A stretch of 46,699 nt of DNA from positions 1 to 46,699 of the forward strand of contig JASEGR010000013.1 of assembly GCA_030017955.1 (NCBI GenBank), in the 5' to 3' direction. Position numbers and translations under genes: made by a program. The stretch comes from Candidatus Eisenbacteria bacterium. GTDB lineage: Bacteria; Eisenbacteria; RBG-16-71-46; JASEGR01. Under the pieces are notes generated by a model. That model had not been told where the DNA came from. It searched no databases and saw only the letters and a list, made by a program, of their open reading frames with translations. Shown piece by piece: positions 1 through 7,788 of the stretch. Position 1 is the stretch's first letter; each line of letters begins with the position of its first letter.

Positions 1-99
1 AGGAGCATCCTGAAGCGTCAGAGGGGCGAGAAGCCCCTATGAAAGTGTCGTGTCCTGGGGGAAAGACATAGACAAGAAACTTCCGGGACACGACACTAG
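1..99 (+). repeat. Dispersed structured repeat, copy 1 (5' end cut by window edge)
   Basis: This is the 3' part of a roughly 220-bp repeat found five times in the window. It contains the small hairpin AGGGGC-gagaa-GCCCCT and the long terminal hairpin whose arms are AGTGTCGTGTCC and GGACACGACACT, and it ends in CTAG. The rest of the copy lies outside the window. It ends 110 bp before the first gene. Confidence 0.9.
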
Positions 100-128
100 G
101 TTACCTTCTCAAGTTTCGTTTATGTGAC

Positions 129-175
129 GGGCTAGCTTTGAGCTAGTCAGTCAACCTCTCAGTTGAGTTTGTCGC
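129..175 (+). other. Two small adjacent hairpins upstream of the first gene
   Basis: CTAGCT-ttg-AGCTAG is a perfect small dyad, followed at once by TCAAC-ctctca-GTTGA. They lie between the repeat and the first coding region and could form in its 5' leader. No run of T follows, so an intrinsic terminator is not supported. The function is unknown. Confidence 0.4.
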
Positions 176-208
176 AGGTTCAAGAGCCTGGGGTCAAAAG
201 GAACTTCG

Positions 209-1492
209 TTGGACCTCTTCCAGGAGACGAGTCGAGACGAGAGTAACAGGGTGGTAATCAGGTCGGGTAAGCTCTCGCTAACCTCACTCGTGCCTACAGG
301 TTTTTCCCTTGCCTTCCTGGTTTTTTCAATCTTATCTGCCTTGTCCGCGAGCGCCCAAGACAAAGTGAAATCTGAGGAACCCCGGACTGAGACGGCTCCG
401 AACTTGGTGTCTTCCATGAGGCCTCCAACGAATGTTGTTGCCAAAGATACTCCCGGGGACGCCGGGAGAAGCATTACAGCCACCTGGAACAAGTCCTCTG
501 ATGATATTGAAGGAGGGATTGTTTCCCACTACAAAGTCTTCAGGCAATCTGCTGTTGAGAAAGGCTGGAAGGAGATTGCCGAGGTCCCCAAAGGGTTACA
601 GTCCATCGAAGATACGTCAGTTGCAGATGGGGTCAAATACTATTATCGGGTCTCGGCCGTTGACAACGCCGGGGGAGTAGCTGAATCCTTCCCATCTCCT
701 GCAGCGAGTTCAGAGGGAAACTGGTTCAATACAAGGAGGATCAACGTTCTCTCGATGCTGATCCTGTTCTTCCTCCTGGTCATATTGTTCATGGAAAGAG
801 CGAAGCGGGGCCTTTCTCTTTTTGTGAGAAAAATTGCCGGGTTCCAGGCCATTGAGGAAGCTATCGGAAGGGCAACGGAGATGGGACGGCCTGTGCTCTA
901 TGTTCCGGGTATCGACGACGCAAACAACATTCAGACAATCTACAGCATGGTTATCCTGAACAATGTTGCTAAAATGGTCGCAAAATATGAAACTCCTCTG
1001 ATTGTTCCCGTGTGCAGGGCATTTGTTCTGCCTCTTGCCGAGGAGACGGTGAGACAGGGATATCTTGATGCCGGCAGGCCGGATGCCTATAACGCCGACA
1101 ACATCCGGTACCTTTCCGATGAGCAGTTTGCATTTACTGCAGCGGTTGACGGCATCATGCTAAGAGAAAGACCTGCTGCGAATCTATTCTTCGGCTCTTT
1201 CTTTGCGGAGTCATTGATCCTGGCGGAGACAGGAGCTTCAACAGGAGCTATCCAGGTCGCGGGCACTGCAAATATCCACCAGCTTCCATTCTTTGTGGTC
1301 GCCTGCGACTATACGTTGATCGGCGAAGAGTTCTTCGCCGCAACGGCCTATCTTTCGAAGGAACCCAAGCTTATTGGGACGCTCAAAGGTTCTGACTGGA
1401 TGAAGCTTTTTATTATCATACTTCTCGTTATCGGTAGTGCCTTTGAGACCATTGGCATTCACAGTTTTTCGACATGGTTCATAGTTCAGTAG
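209..1492 (+). CDS. Membrane protein with signal peptide, FN3-like domain and DUF6754-like domain
   Basis: The 427-residue product starts with a Sec signal-like segment ending near ASA-QD (about residue 49). A fibronectin type III-like domain follows at about 75-165 (features such as TATWNKSSDD and YYYRVSAVDNAGG). A transmembrane helix lies at about 180-198, then a conserved domain with motifs such as GRPVLYVPG and GTANIHQLPFF, and a hydrophobic C-terminal segment. I recognise the second half as DUF6754-like from memory of similar candidate-phylum proteins; no function is known to me. TTG is chosen as start because AAGGA lies 6 nt upstream. It is the first of four consecutive membrane-protein genes (to 3752), probably one transcription unit. 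Confidence 0.75.
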   Translation: MDLFQETSRDESNRVVIRSGKLSLTSLVPTGFSLAFLVFSILSALSASAQDKVKSEEPRTETAPNLVSSMRPPTNVVAKDTPGDAGRSITATWNKSSDDIEGGIVSHYKVFRQSAVEKGWKEIAEVPKGLQSIEDTSVADGVKYYYRVSAVDNAGGVAESFPSPAASSEGNWFNTRRINVLSMLILFFLLVILFMERAKRGLSLFVRKIAGFQAIEEAIGRATEMGRPVLYVPGIDDANNIQTIYSMVILNNVAKMVAKYETPLIVPVCRAFVLPLAEETVRQGYLDAGRPDAYNADNIRYLSDEQFAFTAAVDGIMLRERPAANLFFGSFFAESLILAETGASTGAIQVAGTANIHQLPFFVVACDYTLIGEEFFAATAYLSKEPKLIGTLKGSDWMKLFIIILLVIGSAFETIGIHSFSTWFIVQ

Positions 1493-1523
1493 CGTCTCTG
1501 AGAATAGCGGGCGGAGAGACATC

Positions 1524-2162
1524 TTGAGAAAAGAGATACCGCTTTTCATAACTGCTCTTTTTGGCGGTTTTATGGTCCTCGAGTTCTTTGTGCCCCACCC
1601 GATGGCAAGGGACTTCGGCCAGACCCTTCAGCAGTGGACGATCATCATAACTGCATTCTCCTACGTGCTTGGCGCAGCAAACATCGTGAGAATCAACGGA
1701 AATAGAGTCTTCAGGAAGCAGAAGGACTGGGGATACGCCATACCGCTTCTCATTGGATTTGCTGTCATGACTTTCTTTGGCGTCGGCTTCGGGGTGGGCG
1801 AGGGTACGGTCTTCGACGGCATTTTCAACGGGGTGTACGTCCCGATGCAGGCGACAATGTTTTCGCTCCTGGCATTCTTTATTGCATCAGCGGCTTTCAG
1901 GGCTTTCAGAATCAGAAGCTTTGAGGCCAGCCTTCTCGCCGTGGCTGCCGTGCTCGTCATGATCGGAAGGGTGCCGGTCGGGGGGTGGCTTGGGGGAATC
2001 TTGGGATCTGCAGGAGCGCCCTCGGAAATTTCAGACTGGATAATGAATGTCCCTAATCTTGCTGCCAAAAGGGCAATCATGATCGGGGCGGCTTTGGGGG
2101 CAATCTCGACAGGACTCAAGATTATCCTTGGCATTGAGAGGAACTACCTCGGAGGGGAATGA
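1524..2162 (+). CDS. Multi-pass membrane protein, function unknown
   Basis: A 212-residue, very hydrophobic protein with about six to seven predicted membrane helices and short loops. No enzymatic motif is visible. It starts at TTG with a GGAG-type ribosome-binding site about 10 nt upstream, 31 bp after the FN3/DUF6754-like gene. The glycine-rich segment near residues 75-95 may be a loop. The tight spacing suggests that it forms a complex with its neighbours, but that is inference from position only. Confidence 0.7.
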   Translation: MRKEIPLFITALFGGFMVLEFFVPHPMARDFGQTLQQWTIIITAFSYVLGAANIVRINGNRVFRKQKDWGYAIPLLIGFAVMTFFGVGFGVGEGTVFDGIFNGVYVPMQATMFSLLAFFIASAAFRAFRIRSFEASLLAVAAVLVMIGRVPVGGWLGGILGSAGAPSEISDWIMNVPNLAAKRAIMIGAALGAISTGLKIILGIERNYLGGE

Positions 2163-2170
2163 TTAGAGAA

Positions 2171-2217
2171 AGGGTTCGAGGGGTCAAGGGTTCAAGGGTT
2201 CAAGGGGCAAGTCAAGG
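2171..2217 (+). repeat. Short tandem GGTTCAAGG-type repeat
   Basis: The gap between two membrane-protein genes carries a run of degenerate GGTTCAAGGG/GGTCAAGGG units, about four to five units long. It is simple-sequence DNA with no coding potential of its own, and probably arose by slippage. Confidence 0.7.
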
Positions 2218-2240
2218 ATGGACAAGAAAGGGACAAGCGG

Positions 2241-3122
2241 TTGAGCAAAAAGACAGGCAGAGAGGGGTTGAAGCTGCCAGTACTGGAGCGACTTGAACGG
2301 CTCGACAGACGTTACATCTTCATTGCGATTTTCATCGCGGTGATTGTCCCCCTTATTTTCCCGATTTGGCTTCCAGTGAGGGTGAGTCCCGAAGTCCAGG
2401 GTCTCTACGACAGCGTCGAGAAACTGCCTCCCGGGTCAGTCGTGTACTTTGCCGCCGACTTTGATCCGGGCTCAATGGCAGAGCTTCGTCCCATGATGAT
2501 TTCGACATTGAGACACCTTTTCAGGCGGGACATAAAAGTGATAGGCGCTTGCCTCTGGCCCGCCGGTCCGCCTCTTCTTGAAGAGGGCTTCGGGATCGTG
2601 GCAGAGGGAGAGTATGGCAAGAAATACGGAATTGATTTTGTGAATCTTGGATTCAAGGAGGGAAGGGAAGCGGTGATGGTTCAGCTGGGGAAAAGCTTCC
2701 ACAGTGTCTATCCCGCCGACTATTATGGAAAACCTGTCAGTGAGATCCCGATCATGAAAAACGCTTACAACTTTGACAACACGGCCATGATCGTTAACAT
2801 CTCCGCCGGCTATCCCGGAACAAAGGAGTGGATACAGCAGGTGAAATCAAGATTCCACATAACCATCGGGGCAGGCTGCACCGCGGTCAGTGCTCCTGAG
2901 TTTTATCCATATGTACAATCAGGACAGCTCGTCGGTCTGATGGGCGGATTGGCAGGCGCAGCAGAATACGAAAAACTGATTGGAAACCCGGCAGATGCTA
3001 CCAAGGGGATGGATGCCCAGTCTCTCGGCCATGTGGTGATACTGATCTTCGTCATACTGGGAAACATCATCTATTTCGCTGGAGGAGGAAGCAAGAAAAC
3101 CGGACGGGTGAAAGCTTCCTGA
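2241..3122 (+). CDS. Bitopic membrane protein with conserved extracytoplasmic or cytoplasmic domain, unknown
   Basis: The 293-residue protein has one helix near residues 25-45 and another near 265-285, flanking a soluble domain of about 220 residues. The domain contains motifs such as VYFAADFDPGS, NISAGYPGTKEW and GAGCTAVSAPEFYPY, which look conserved, but I cannot assign a family. The start is TTG with only a weak purine-rich ribosome-binding site, placed just after a tandem repeat. The position inside a four-gene membrane cluster suggests a shared job with the genes at 209, 1524 and 3144. Confidence 0.7.
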   Translation: MSKKTGREGLKLPVLERLERLDRRYIFIAIFIAVIVPLIFPIWLPVRVSPEVQGLYDSVEKLPPGSVVYFAADFDPGSMAELRPMMISTLRHLFRRDIKVIGACLWPAGPPLLEEGFGIVAEGEYGKKYGIDFVNLGFKEGREAVMVQLGKSFHSVYPADYYGKPVSEIPIMKNAYNFDNTAMIVNISAGYPGTKEWIQQVKSRFHITIGAGCTAVSAPEFYPYVQSGQLVGLMGGLAGAAEYEKLIGNPADATKGMDAQSLGHVVILIFVILGNIIYFAGGGSKKTGRVKAS

Positions 3123-3143
3123 GAATGGAGAACTGACCAGACA

Positions 3144-3752
3144 ATGCTAGTCAACACCGTTGCAGCATTTCTTACGCTTGCTGTCTTCAGCTTCCTCTAC
3201 CGGGACAATCCGGTCTACAAGTTCGCCGAATATCTTTTCGTCGGCGTAGCAACGGGATATATCCTCTCCCTGGAATATCAGAATGTCTTCAAACCTAATC
3301 TCTGGACCCCGCTTGTCCACGGCCAATATTCCCTTATCATCGTTTTCATATTGGGCGTACTCATGTTTACGAGATTCTCGAAGCAGTACGCATGGCTGAG
3401 CCGTTGGGCGATTGCGTTGATGGTCGGCGCTTTCTCCGGGCTGGCAATAATCGGCGCGGCACAAGGCGATCTTGTTGCACAGATCCAGGCAAACATGGTT
3501 CCGTTCTGGGGAGGGAGTGTCGGCAAAACAATAGAGAATGTCCTCCTCATAGTAGGTCTCATTTCAAGCCTCTGGTATTTCTTTTTCTCGAAAGAACACA
3601 AAGGTGTCTCCGGTGGCATAGCAAAGCTCGGAATCTGGTTTCTGATGATCTCGTTTGGTGCATCATTCGGCTTCACCGTAATGTCAAGAATCTCTCTTCT
3701 CATAGGACGGCTTCAATTTCTTTTCCACGATTGGCTCCCCATCATAAAATAG
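3144..3752 (+). CDS. Six-helix membrane protein, function unknown
   Basis: A 202-residue protein with about six hydrophobic segments spread along its length and a basic loop in the middle (RFSKQYAWLSRW). No catalytic motif is visible. ATG follows the previous gene by 21 bp. It is the last member of the four-gene membrane cluster; the next gene overlaps its end by about 20 bp. Confidence 0.7.
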   Translation: MLVNTVAAFLTLAVFSFLYRDNPVYKFAEYLFVGVATGYILSLEYQNVFKPNLWTPLVHGQYSLIIVFILGVLMFTRFSKQYAWLSRWAIALMVGAFSGLAIIGAAQGDLVAQIQANMVPFWGGSVGKTIENVLLIVGLISSLWYFFFSKEHKGVSGGIAKLGIWFLMISFGASFGFTVMSRISLLIGRLQFLFHDWLPIIK

Positions 3753-4570
3753 CCGGCACCTGCCTGCCTGGTCCAATCCCGTTCTTTGTAACAAAGCGCC
3801 TCTCTGGAGCTGCGAACATGGCGATCGACGAGGCGCTCTTCCGGAGCGTTCAAGAGGGAAGATTTGAGGCTGCGGTACGGGCGTACTCCTGGCGGGCTCC
3901 AACAATCTCTGTTGGGTACGGTCAGGTGATGCACGAGATTCTCAACGTTGAAAAGTGCACGGCGCTCGGAATTGAGATCGTGAGGAGGCCCACAGGCGGT
4001 GGGGCTGTCCTGCACGATGAGGAACTGACTTATTCAGTTGCCGGAAGCTTGAAGAGCTCCCTCTTCGGGGGGGTGAGGGAAAGCCAGCTCAAGATTGCCC
4101 TGCTTCTGAAGAGAACTCTGGAGCTCCTTGGACTCAGCGCCGAGATTGCCGCTGGTCCCGGCAGGACGGTGACGGCTGGAGGGGATTCAGCCTGCTTTGC
4201 GGCACCATCGAAGTGCGAGATCACTGTTGACGGCAAGAAGATTGTCGGGAGTGCAGCGGCAGTAAGACAAGGATGTTTCCTTCAGCATGGCTCGATACTG
4301 CTTGGAGATTCGCACCTCAGGCTTGTCGAGTTTCTCAAGGAAGGAGGTTCTTCCATTAGAGAGCGATCAGCTTCTGCTTCATCTCTTCTGGGGAGAAAAG
4401 TCTCTTCTGAGGAAGTGCTGTCTCTCTTCAAAGCAGCATGTTCCGAAATCCTGGGTCAGGTTCTTCCCGCCAAGGATGTTGCATCCGAGCTCGCCCTGAA
4501 GGCGACAATCAGGCAGCCGGAGACTTCTGCCGAGCGAAAGCTGGCAAAGGAAGATTCCCCGGAGCCCTGA
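3731..4570 (+). CDS. Lipoate-protein ligase A / LipM-type octanoyltransferase
   Basis: This enzyme of the BPL/LplA/LipB fold would attach lipoate or octanoate to lipoyl domains of 2-oxoacid dehydrogenase complexes or the glycine cleavage H protein. Seen: GAANMAIDEAL near the N-terminus, RRPTGGGAVLHDEELTYS, and KIVGSAAAVRQGCFLQHGS, with the lysine expected for lipoyl-AMP binding. Cysteines near GGDSACFAAPSKC could be the acyl-carrying residue of LipM, so ligase and transferase cannot be told apart here. The start is uncertain: no ATG or GTG keeps the conserved N-terminus. TTG at 3731 gives 279 residues, the usual length, but lacks a clear ribosome-binding site. CTG at 3764 or the internal ATG at 3818 are alternatives. 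Confidence 0.85.
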   Translation: MAPHHKIAGTCLPGPIPFFVTKRLSGAANMAIDEALFRSVQEGRFEAAVRAYSWRAPTISVGYGQVMHEILNVEKCTALGIEIVRRPTGGGAVLHDEELTYSVAGSLKSSLFGGVRESQLKIALLLKRTLELLGLSAEIAAGPGRTVTAGGDSACFAAPSKCEITVDGKKIVGSAAAVRQGCFLQHGSILLGDSHLRLVEFLKEGGSSIRERSASASSLLGRKVSSEEVLSLFKAACSEILGQVLPAKDVASELALKATIRQPETSAERKLAKEDSPEP

Positions 4571-4576
4571 TTTGCG

Positions 4577-4606
4577 TTGACACCCCTGAAAAGCGATAAC
4601 TATACT
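4577..4606 (+). promoter_or_regulatory. Sigma70-type promoter for the oligopeptide ABC operon
   Basis: TTGACA at 4577-4582 and TATACT at 4601-4606 are separated by 18 bp. It lies 6 bp after the lipoate ligase stop and leaves a leader of about 140 nt before the binding-protein gene. It shares TTGACACCCC with the promoter before lysS. Confidence 0.85.
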
Positions 4607-4691
4607 TCGTGGTTCATGATTGTGAGTTTTGTGTCGAAATATATTGTGGTTGGTGGCTAACGCGGAGAGTGACAAGCGAGAGAATCACTCC

Positions 4692-4722
4692 CAGTGTTTA
4701 GCACTGTTTGCCAGTTGGCAAA
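4692..4722 (+). promoter_or_regulatory. Two abutting palindromes in the leader of the binding-protein gene
   Basis: CAGTG-tttag-CACTG (4692-4706) is followed without a gap by TTTGCCA-gt-TGGCAAA (4707-4722). The second is a perfect 7-2-7 dyad and looks like a dimeric repressor operator, although it lies about 100 bp downstream of the -10 box. Either DNA or RNA function is possible. Confidence 0.45.
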
Positions 4723-4756
4723 TGTTGGCTTGCGGCTCGAGTCAAGGGGGACCGAG

Positions 4757-6562
4757 ATGAGAAATAGTCCTACGCTTGTCAGATTGTTCGCACTCCTTTC
4801 CGTGGTTGCCGTCCTTTTCGCCGGCTGCGGAAAGAAGCGGGCAAGTACGCTTTACGAGGACAGCTATCCTCTTCCTGACGATCCCAAGGTTGTGGACGTG
4901 ACCGGGAGCTACGGCGGGAGAGTAATAGCCGCTACCATCTCAGGCCCCAAAACGTTCAACGTTATCACAGCCAACGAGACTTCATCCACCGAGATAACAA
5001 ACAGGATGTTTGAAGGGCTCACGAGTTTCAATAACTACTTACAGAAGGTAGAGCCCGGCCTGGCGAGCTCATGGGAGGCATCTCCAGACTACAGAGTTTG
5101 GACATTCCATCTCCGAAAAGGACTCAGATGGTCTGACGGAGCCAGGTTGACGGTGGACGACGTCCTCTTTTCTTTTCAGATTGCCTACGATCCCACCATA
5201 CATCCGTCGATCGCCGAGCTCCTCCAGGTAAACAGAAAGCCCTTCAAAGTAGATGAAATTGACAGTCTGACGATTAGATTGACGCTCGATGCGCCTTACG
5301 GCCCACTCCTATCGGTCATCGGGGCCCTTCCAATTCTGCCGAAGCACAAGCTTGAGCAGGCGTTCAAGAATAAGACATTCGAGTCGACCTGGGGAAATGA
5401 GACTCCTCCCTCCGAGATTGTCTGCAGCGGGCCATTCATGCTTAAAGAATATTTGCCCAACGAGAAGGTCGTGCTCAAAAGAAATCCTCACTTTTGGGCG
5501 GTGGACAGGGACGGGCGAAGGCTTCCTTATCTGGACGAGCTTGTCTATGTCATTGTTCCTGATCTGAATGCATTGCTCCTCAAGTTTCAGAGCGGCGAGA
5601 TTGATTTGCACGATTCGGTGAGGCCGGAAGACTATGCAGTGCTCAAGTCTCTTGAGAAGAAGGGCAACTTCGCCATGTATAGTCTTGGTCTGGACATCGG
5701 AACGTCACATCTCTGGTTTAACTTGAATGGAGGAAGAAATGCCAGGAACGGGAAAGCTTACGTCGATCCCGTGAAGTTCAAGTGGTTCTCCAATGAGAAC
5801 TTCAGAAGGGCAGTCGCCCATGCCATAGACAGGGAAGGCATAGCAAAGACGGTCTATTTTGGCATGGGAGAGCCGATCTGGGGTCCGACCTCTCCCGCCG
5901 ACAAGGTTTGGTACAACCCCGATGTGAAGAAGTACCCATACGATCTCGCCAAGGCGAGAGAGATATTGAGACAGGAGGGGTTCATCGACAGAGACAGGGA
6001 CGGGTACATTGAGGACAAGGATGGGCATACTGTTGAATTCACCCTTCTCACCAACACCGGGAACAATCCGAGGAACCAGATAGGTAACCTGATAAAGGAA
6101 GATCTTACCAAGCTCGGAATGAAAGTCATATTCAGCCCTATTGAGTTCAATTCTCTCATTGTGAAAATAAATGAGACCTATGACTATGATGCGGTCCTTC
6201 TGGGACTGACCAGCGGTGTCCCCAATGATCCGATCCTCGGGATGAATGTTTTTCTGTCAAGCGGAAGAACACACAACTGGTATCCTGAACAGCCCAGACC
6301 CGCCACACGATGGGAAGCCGTCATAGACAGCCTCATGAATGCACAGATCGGACTGACCCAGTTCTCCCAAAGGAAGGCGGTCTATGATCAGGTTCAGGCG
6401 ATCATGAGCGATCATGTTCCGTTCATCTACACTGTGAACCCTATGATCTTCTGCGCCGTGAGGAACAAGTTCGGGAACCTGCAGCCCAGCATCTTGAGGG
6501 AGCGGGTCCTCTGGAACGCCCACACGATATTCCAGAGGCCGGAAACTATTTCCGGCAAATAG
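4757..6562 (+). CDS. Peptide-type ABC transporter substrate-binding lipoprotein (SBP_bac_5)
   Basis: The 601-residue precursor has a lipoprotein signal peptide ending in FAGC (lipobox), so the mature protein is anchored by a lipidated Cys outside the cytoplasmic membrane. The body has family 5 solute-binding features: RKGLRWSDG followed by DDVLFSF near 110-130, an FRRAVAHAIDRE motif near 350, and a Ca-binding-like acidic stretch (DRDRDGYIEDKDG) near 410. It delivers oligopeptides or similar solutes to the permeases encoded downstream. ATG 4757 is chosen because AAGGGGG lies 6 nt upstream and the signal peptide begins there. A 220-bp structured repeat separates it from the permease genes. The substrate cannot be read from sequence. 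Confidence 0.9.
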   Translation: MRNSPTLVRLFALLSVVAVLFAGCGKKRASTLYEDSYPLPDDPKVVDVTGSYGGRVIAATISGPKTFNVITANETSSTEITNRMFEGLTSFNNYLQKVEPGLASSWEASPDYRVWTFHLRKGLRWSDGARLTVDDVLFSFQIAYDPTIHPSIAELLQVNRKPFKVDEIDSLTIRLTLDAPYGPLLSVIGALPILPKHKLEQAFKNKTFESTWGNETPPSEIVCSGPFMLKEYLPNEKVVLKRNPHFWAVDRDGRRLPYLDELVYVIVPDLNALLLKFQSGEIDLHDSVRPEDYAVLKSLEKKGNFAMYSLGLDIGTSHLWFNLNGGRNARNGKAYVDPVKFKWFSNENFRRAVAHAIDREGIAKTVYFGMGEPIWGPTSPADKVWYNPDVKKYPYDLAKAREILRQEGFIDRDRDGYIEDKDGHTVEFTLLTNTGNNPRNQIGNLIKEDLTKLGMKVIFSPIEFNSLIVKINETYDYDAVLLGLTSGVPNDPILGMNVFLSSGRTHNWYPEQPRPATRWEAVIDSLMNAQIGLTQFSQRKAVYDQVQAIMSDHVPFIYTVNPMIFCAVRNKFGNLQPSILRERVLWNAHTIFQRPETISGK

Positions 6563-6590
6563 GATTTCTGGACCGTCAGGCCAGTCCAAC

Positions 6591-6810
6591 CAGTGTGCCG
6601 TCCCAGAAGTAACTTTACGAAATGCAGGGCCTTTCATGAGGCACACTGCCAGGGGGTATGAGGGGGTCGTGGCCGACCCCCTCAGGGGTGACAGCGTAGG
6701 GATGCGACGAGTAGGAGCATTCCGAAGCGTCAGAGGGGCGATAGCCCTTATGAAAGTGTCGTGTCCTGGGGCAAAGACATAGACAAGGAATTTCCGGGAC
6801 ACGACACTAG
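6591..6810 (+). repeat. Dispersed structured repeat, copy 2 (complete)
   Basis: Complete copy of the repeat between the binding-protein and permease genes. Hairpins: outer stem AGTGTGCC (6592-6599)/GGCACACT (6640-6647); GAGGGGGTCG (6660-6669)/CGACCCCCTC (6674-6683), loop TGGC; AGGGGC/GCCCTT with a short loop near 6733-6748; AGTGTCGTGTCC (6755-6766)/GGACACGACACT (6797-6808). It ends 9 bp before the permease ATG, so its last hairpin could hide the translation start. Confidence 0.93.
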
Positions 6811-6819
6811 CGAATTCAG

Positions 6820-7788
6820 ATGAAAACATATATCCTGAAACGATTCCTTCACATGATTCCGCTTCTTTTCGGTATCTCTCTTCTTTCTTTCATTGTCATA
6901 AACCTTGCTCCTGGTGACTTCCTTACGACGATGCAGATGAATCCCGCGATCTCTGCAGAAAGAATCGAGACGCTGAGAAGAGAGTTTGGACTTGACAAAC
7001 CCGTCATAGTCCAATACCTCATTTGGCTTAAGAATATCGTTCTCCACCTGGATTTCGGCTATTCTTTCTCGCGCAGGGTTCCGGTCTTCGCTGTCCTCAA
7101 GACCGGCATGCTTAATACGCTGCTCCTTGCCGGGACTGCGGCTCTGATCACGTGGGGGCTCGCAATTCCGCTGGGAATCGTATCCGCAGTCCGGCAGTAC
7201 ACGTGGGTTGACAAGCTTAGCTCCTTCGTGGCCTTTATAGGTCTTTCCATTCCTGAAGTTTTCTTTGCCCTTCTCATGATTTATTTTGCCGCGACAACCG
7301 GCTGGTTTCCCATAGGCGGTATGCGAAGCCTGGATTTTGAGTATCTCTCTCCGTTCTCCAAAGGGGTTGACCTGATTCGACATCTGTTTCTGCCCGCCCT
7401 TGTTCTCGGGACAGTTCCAATGGCTTCGAGAATGCGGCAGATGAGAGGGAACCTGCTGGACGTTCTAAGGGCCGACTATGTGACTACTGCGAGGGCAAAA
7501 GGATTGAGCGAGCGGGTGGTCGTCTACAAACATGCGGTGAGAAATGCGATCAATCCGCTCATAACCATATTCGGGTATACCCTTGCGAGTCTCCTGAGCG
7601 GAGCCTTCCTGGTGGAGGTAGTGATGTCCTGGCCAGGCCTGGGACGAATCACCATCGAAGCCCTCTTTACAAGAGATCTGTATCTCGTCATGGGAGCGCT
7701 CATGATGGCTTCGAGCCTTCTGATCCTTGGGAACCTCATTGCCGACCTGCTTCTTGCGATTGCCGACCCGAGAATATCCTATGACTAA
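6820..7788 (+). CDS. dppB: ABC transporter permease, DppB/OppB type
   Basis: The 322-residue integral membrane protein has the N-terminal helix followed by a periplasmic segment and the BPD_transp_1 permease core. The coupling-loop region near residues 210-235 reads MRGNLLDVLRADYVTTARAKG, the EAA-type contact site for the ATPases. GLDKPVIVQYL near residue 60 is typical of the family. It pairs with the downstream DppC-type permease, which overlaps it by 8 bp. No good ribosome-binding site precedes ATG 6820; the upstream DNA is the end of the repeat, which may affect expression. Confidence 0.92.
   Translation: MKTYILKRFLHMIPLLFGISLLSFIVINLAPGDFLTTMQMNPAISAERIETLRREFGLDKPVIVQYLIWLKNIVLHLDFGYSFSRRVPVFAVLKTGMLNTLLLAGTAALITWGLAIPLGIVSAVRQYTWVDKLSSFVAFIGLSIPEVFFALLMIYFAATTGWFPIGGMRSLDFEYLSPFSKGVDLIRHLFLPALVLGTVPMASRMRQMRGNLLDVLRADYVTTARAKGLSERVVVYKHAVRNAINPLITIFGYTLASLLSGAFLVEVVMSWPGLGRITIEALFTRDLYLVMGALMMASSLLILGNLIADLLLAIADPRISYD

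Noticed and set aside
2171-2217. CRISPR array or tRNA T-arm suggested by repeated GGTTCAAGG
   Set aside because: The units are adjacent, under 12 bp and without spacers, and no cloverleaf can be built around them.
6591-6829. Long open frames on the minus strand through the repeat (also at 27536 and 30529), with a shared KFLVYVFAPGHDTFI-like translation
   Set aside because: Copy 2 differs from copies 3 and 4 by a single-base deletion in the third hairpin, which shifts the frame. Stems rather than codons are conserved.
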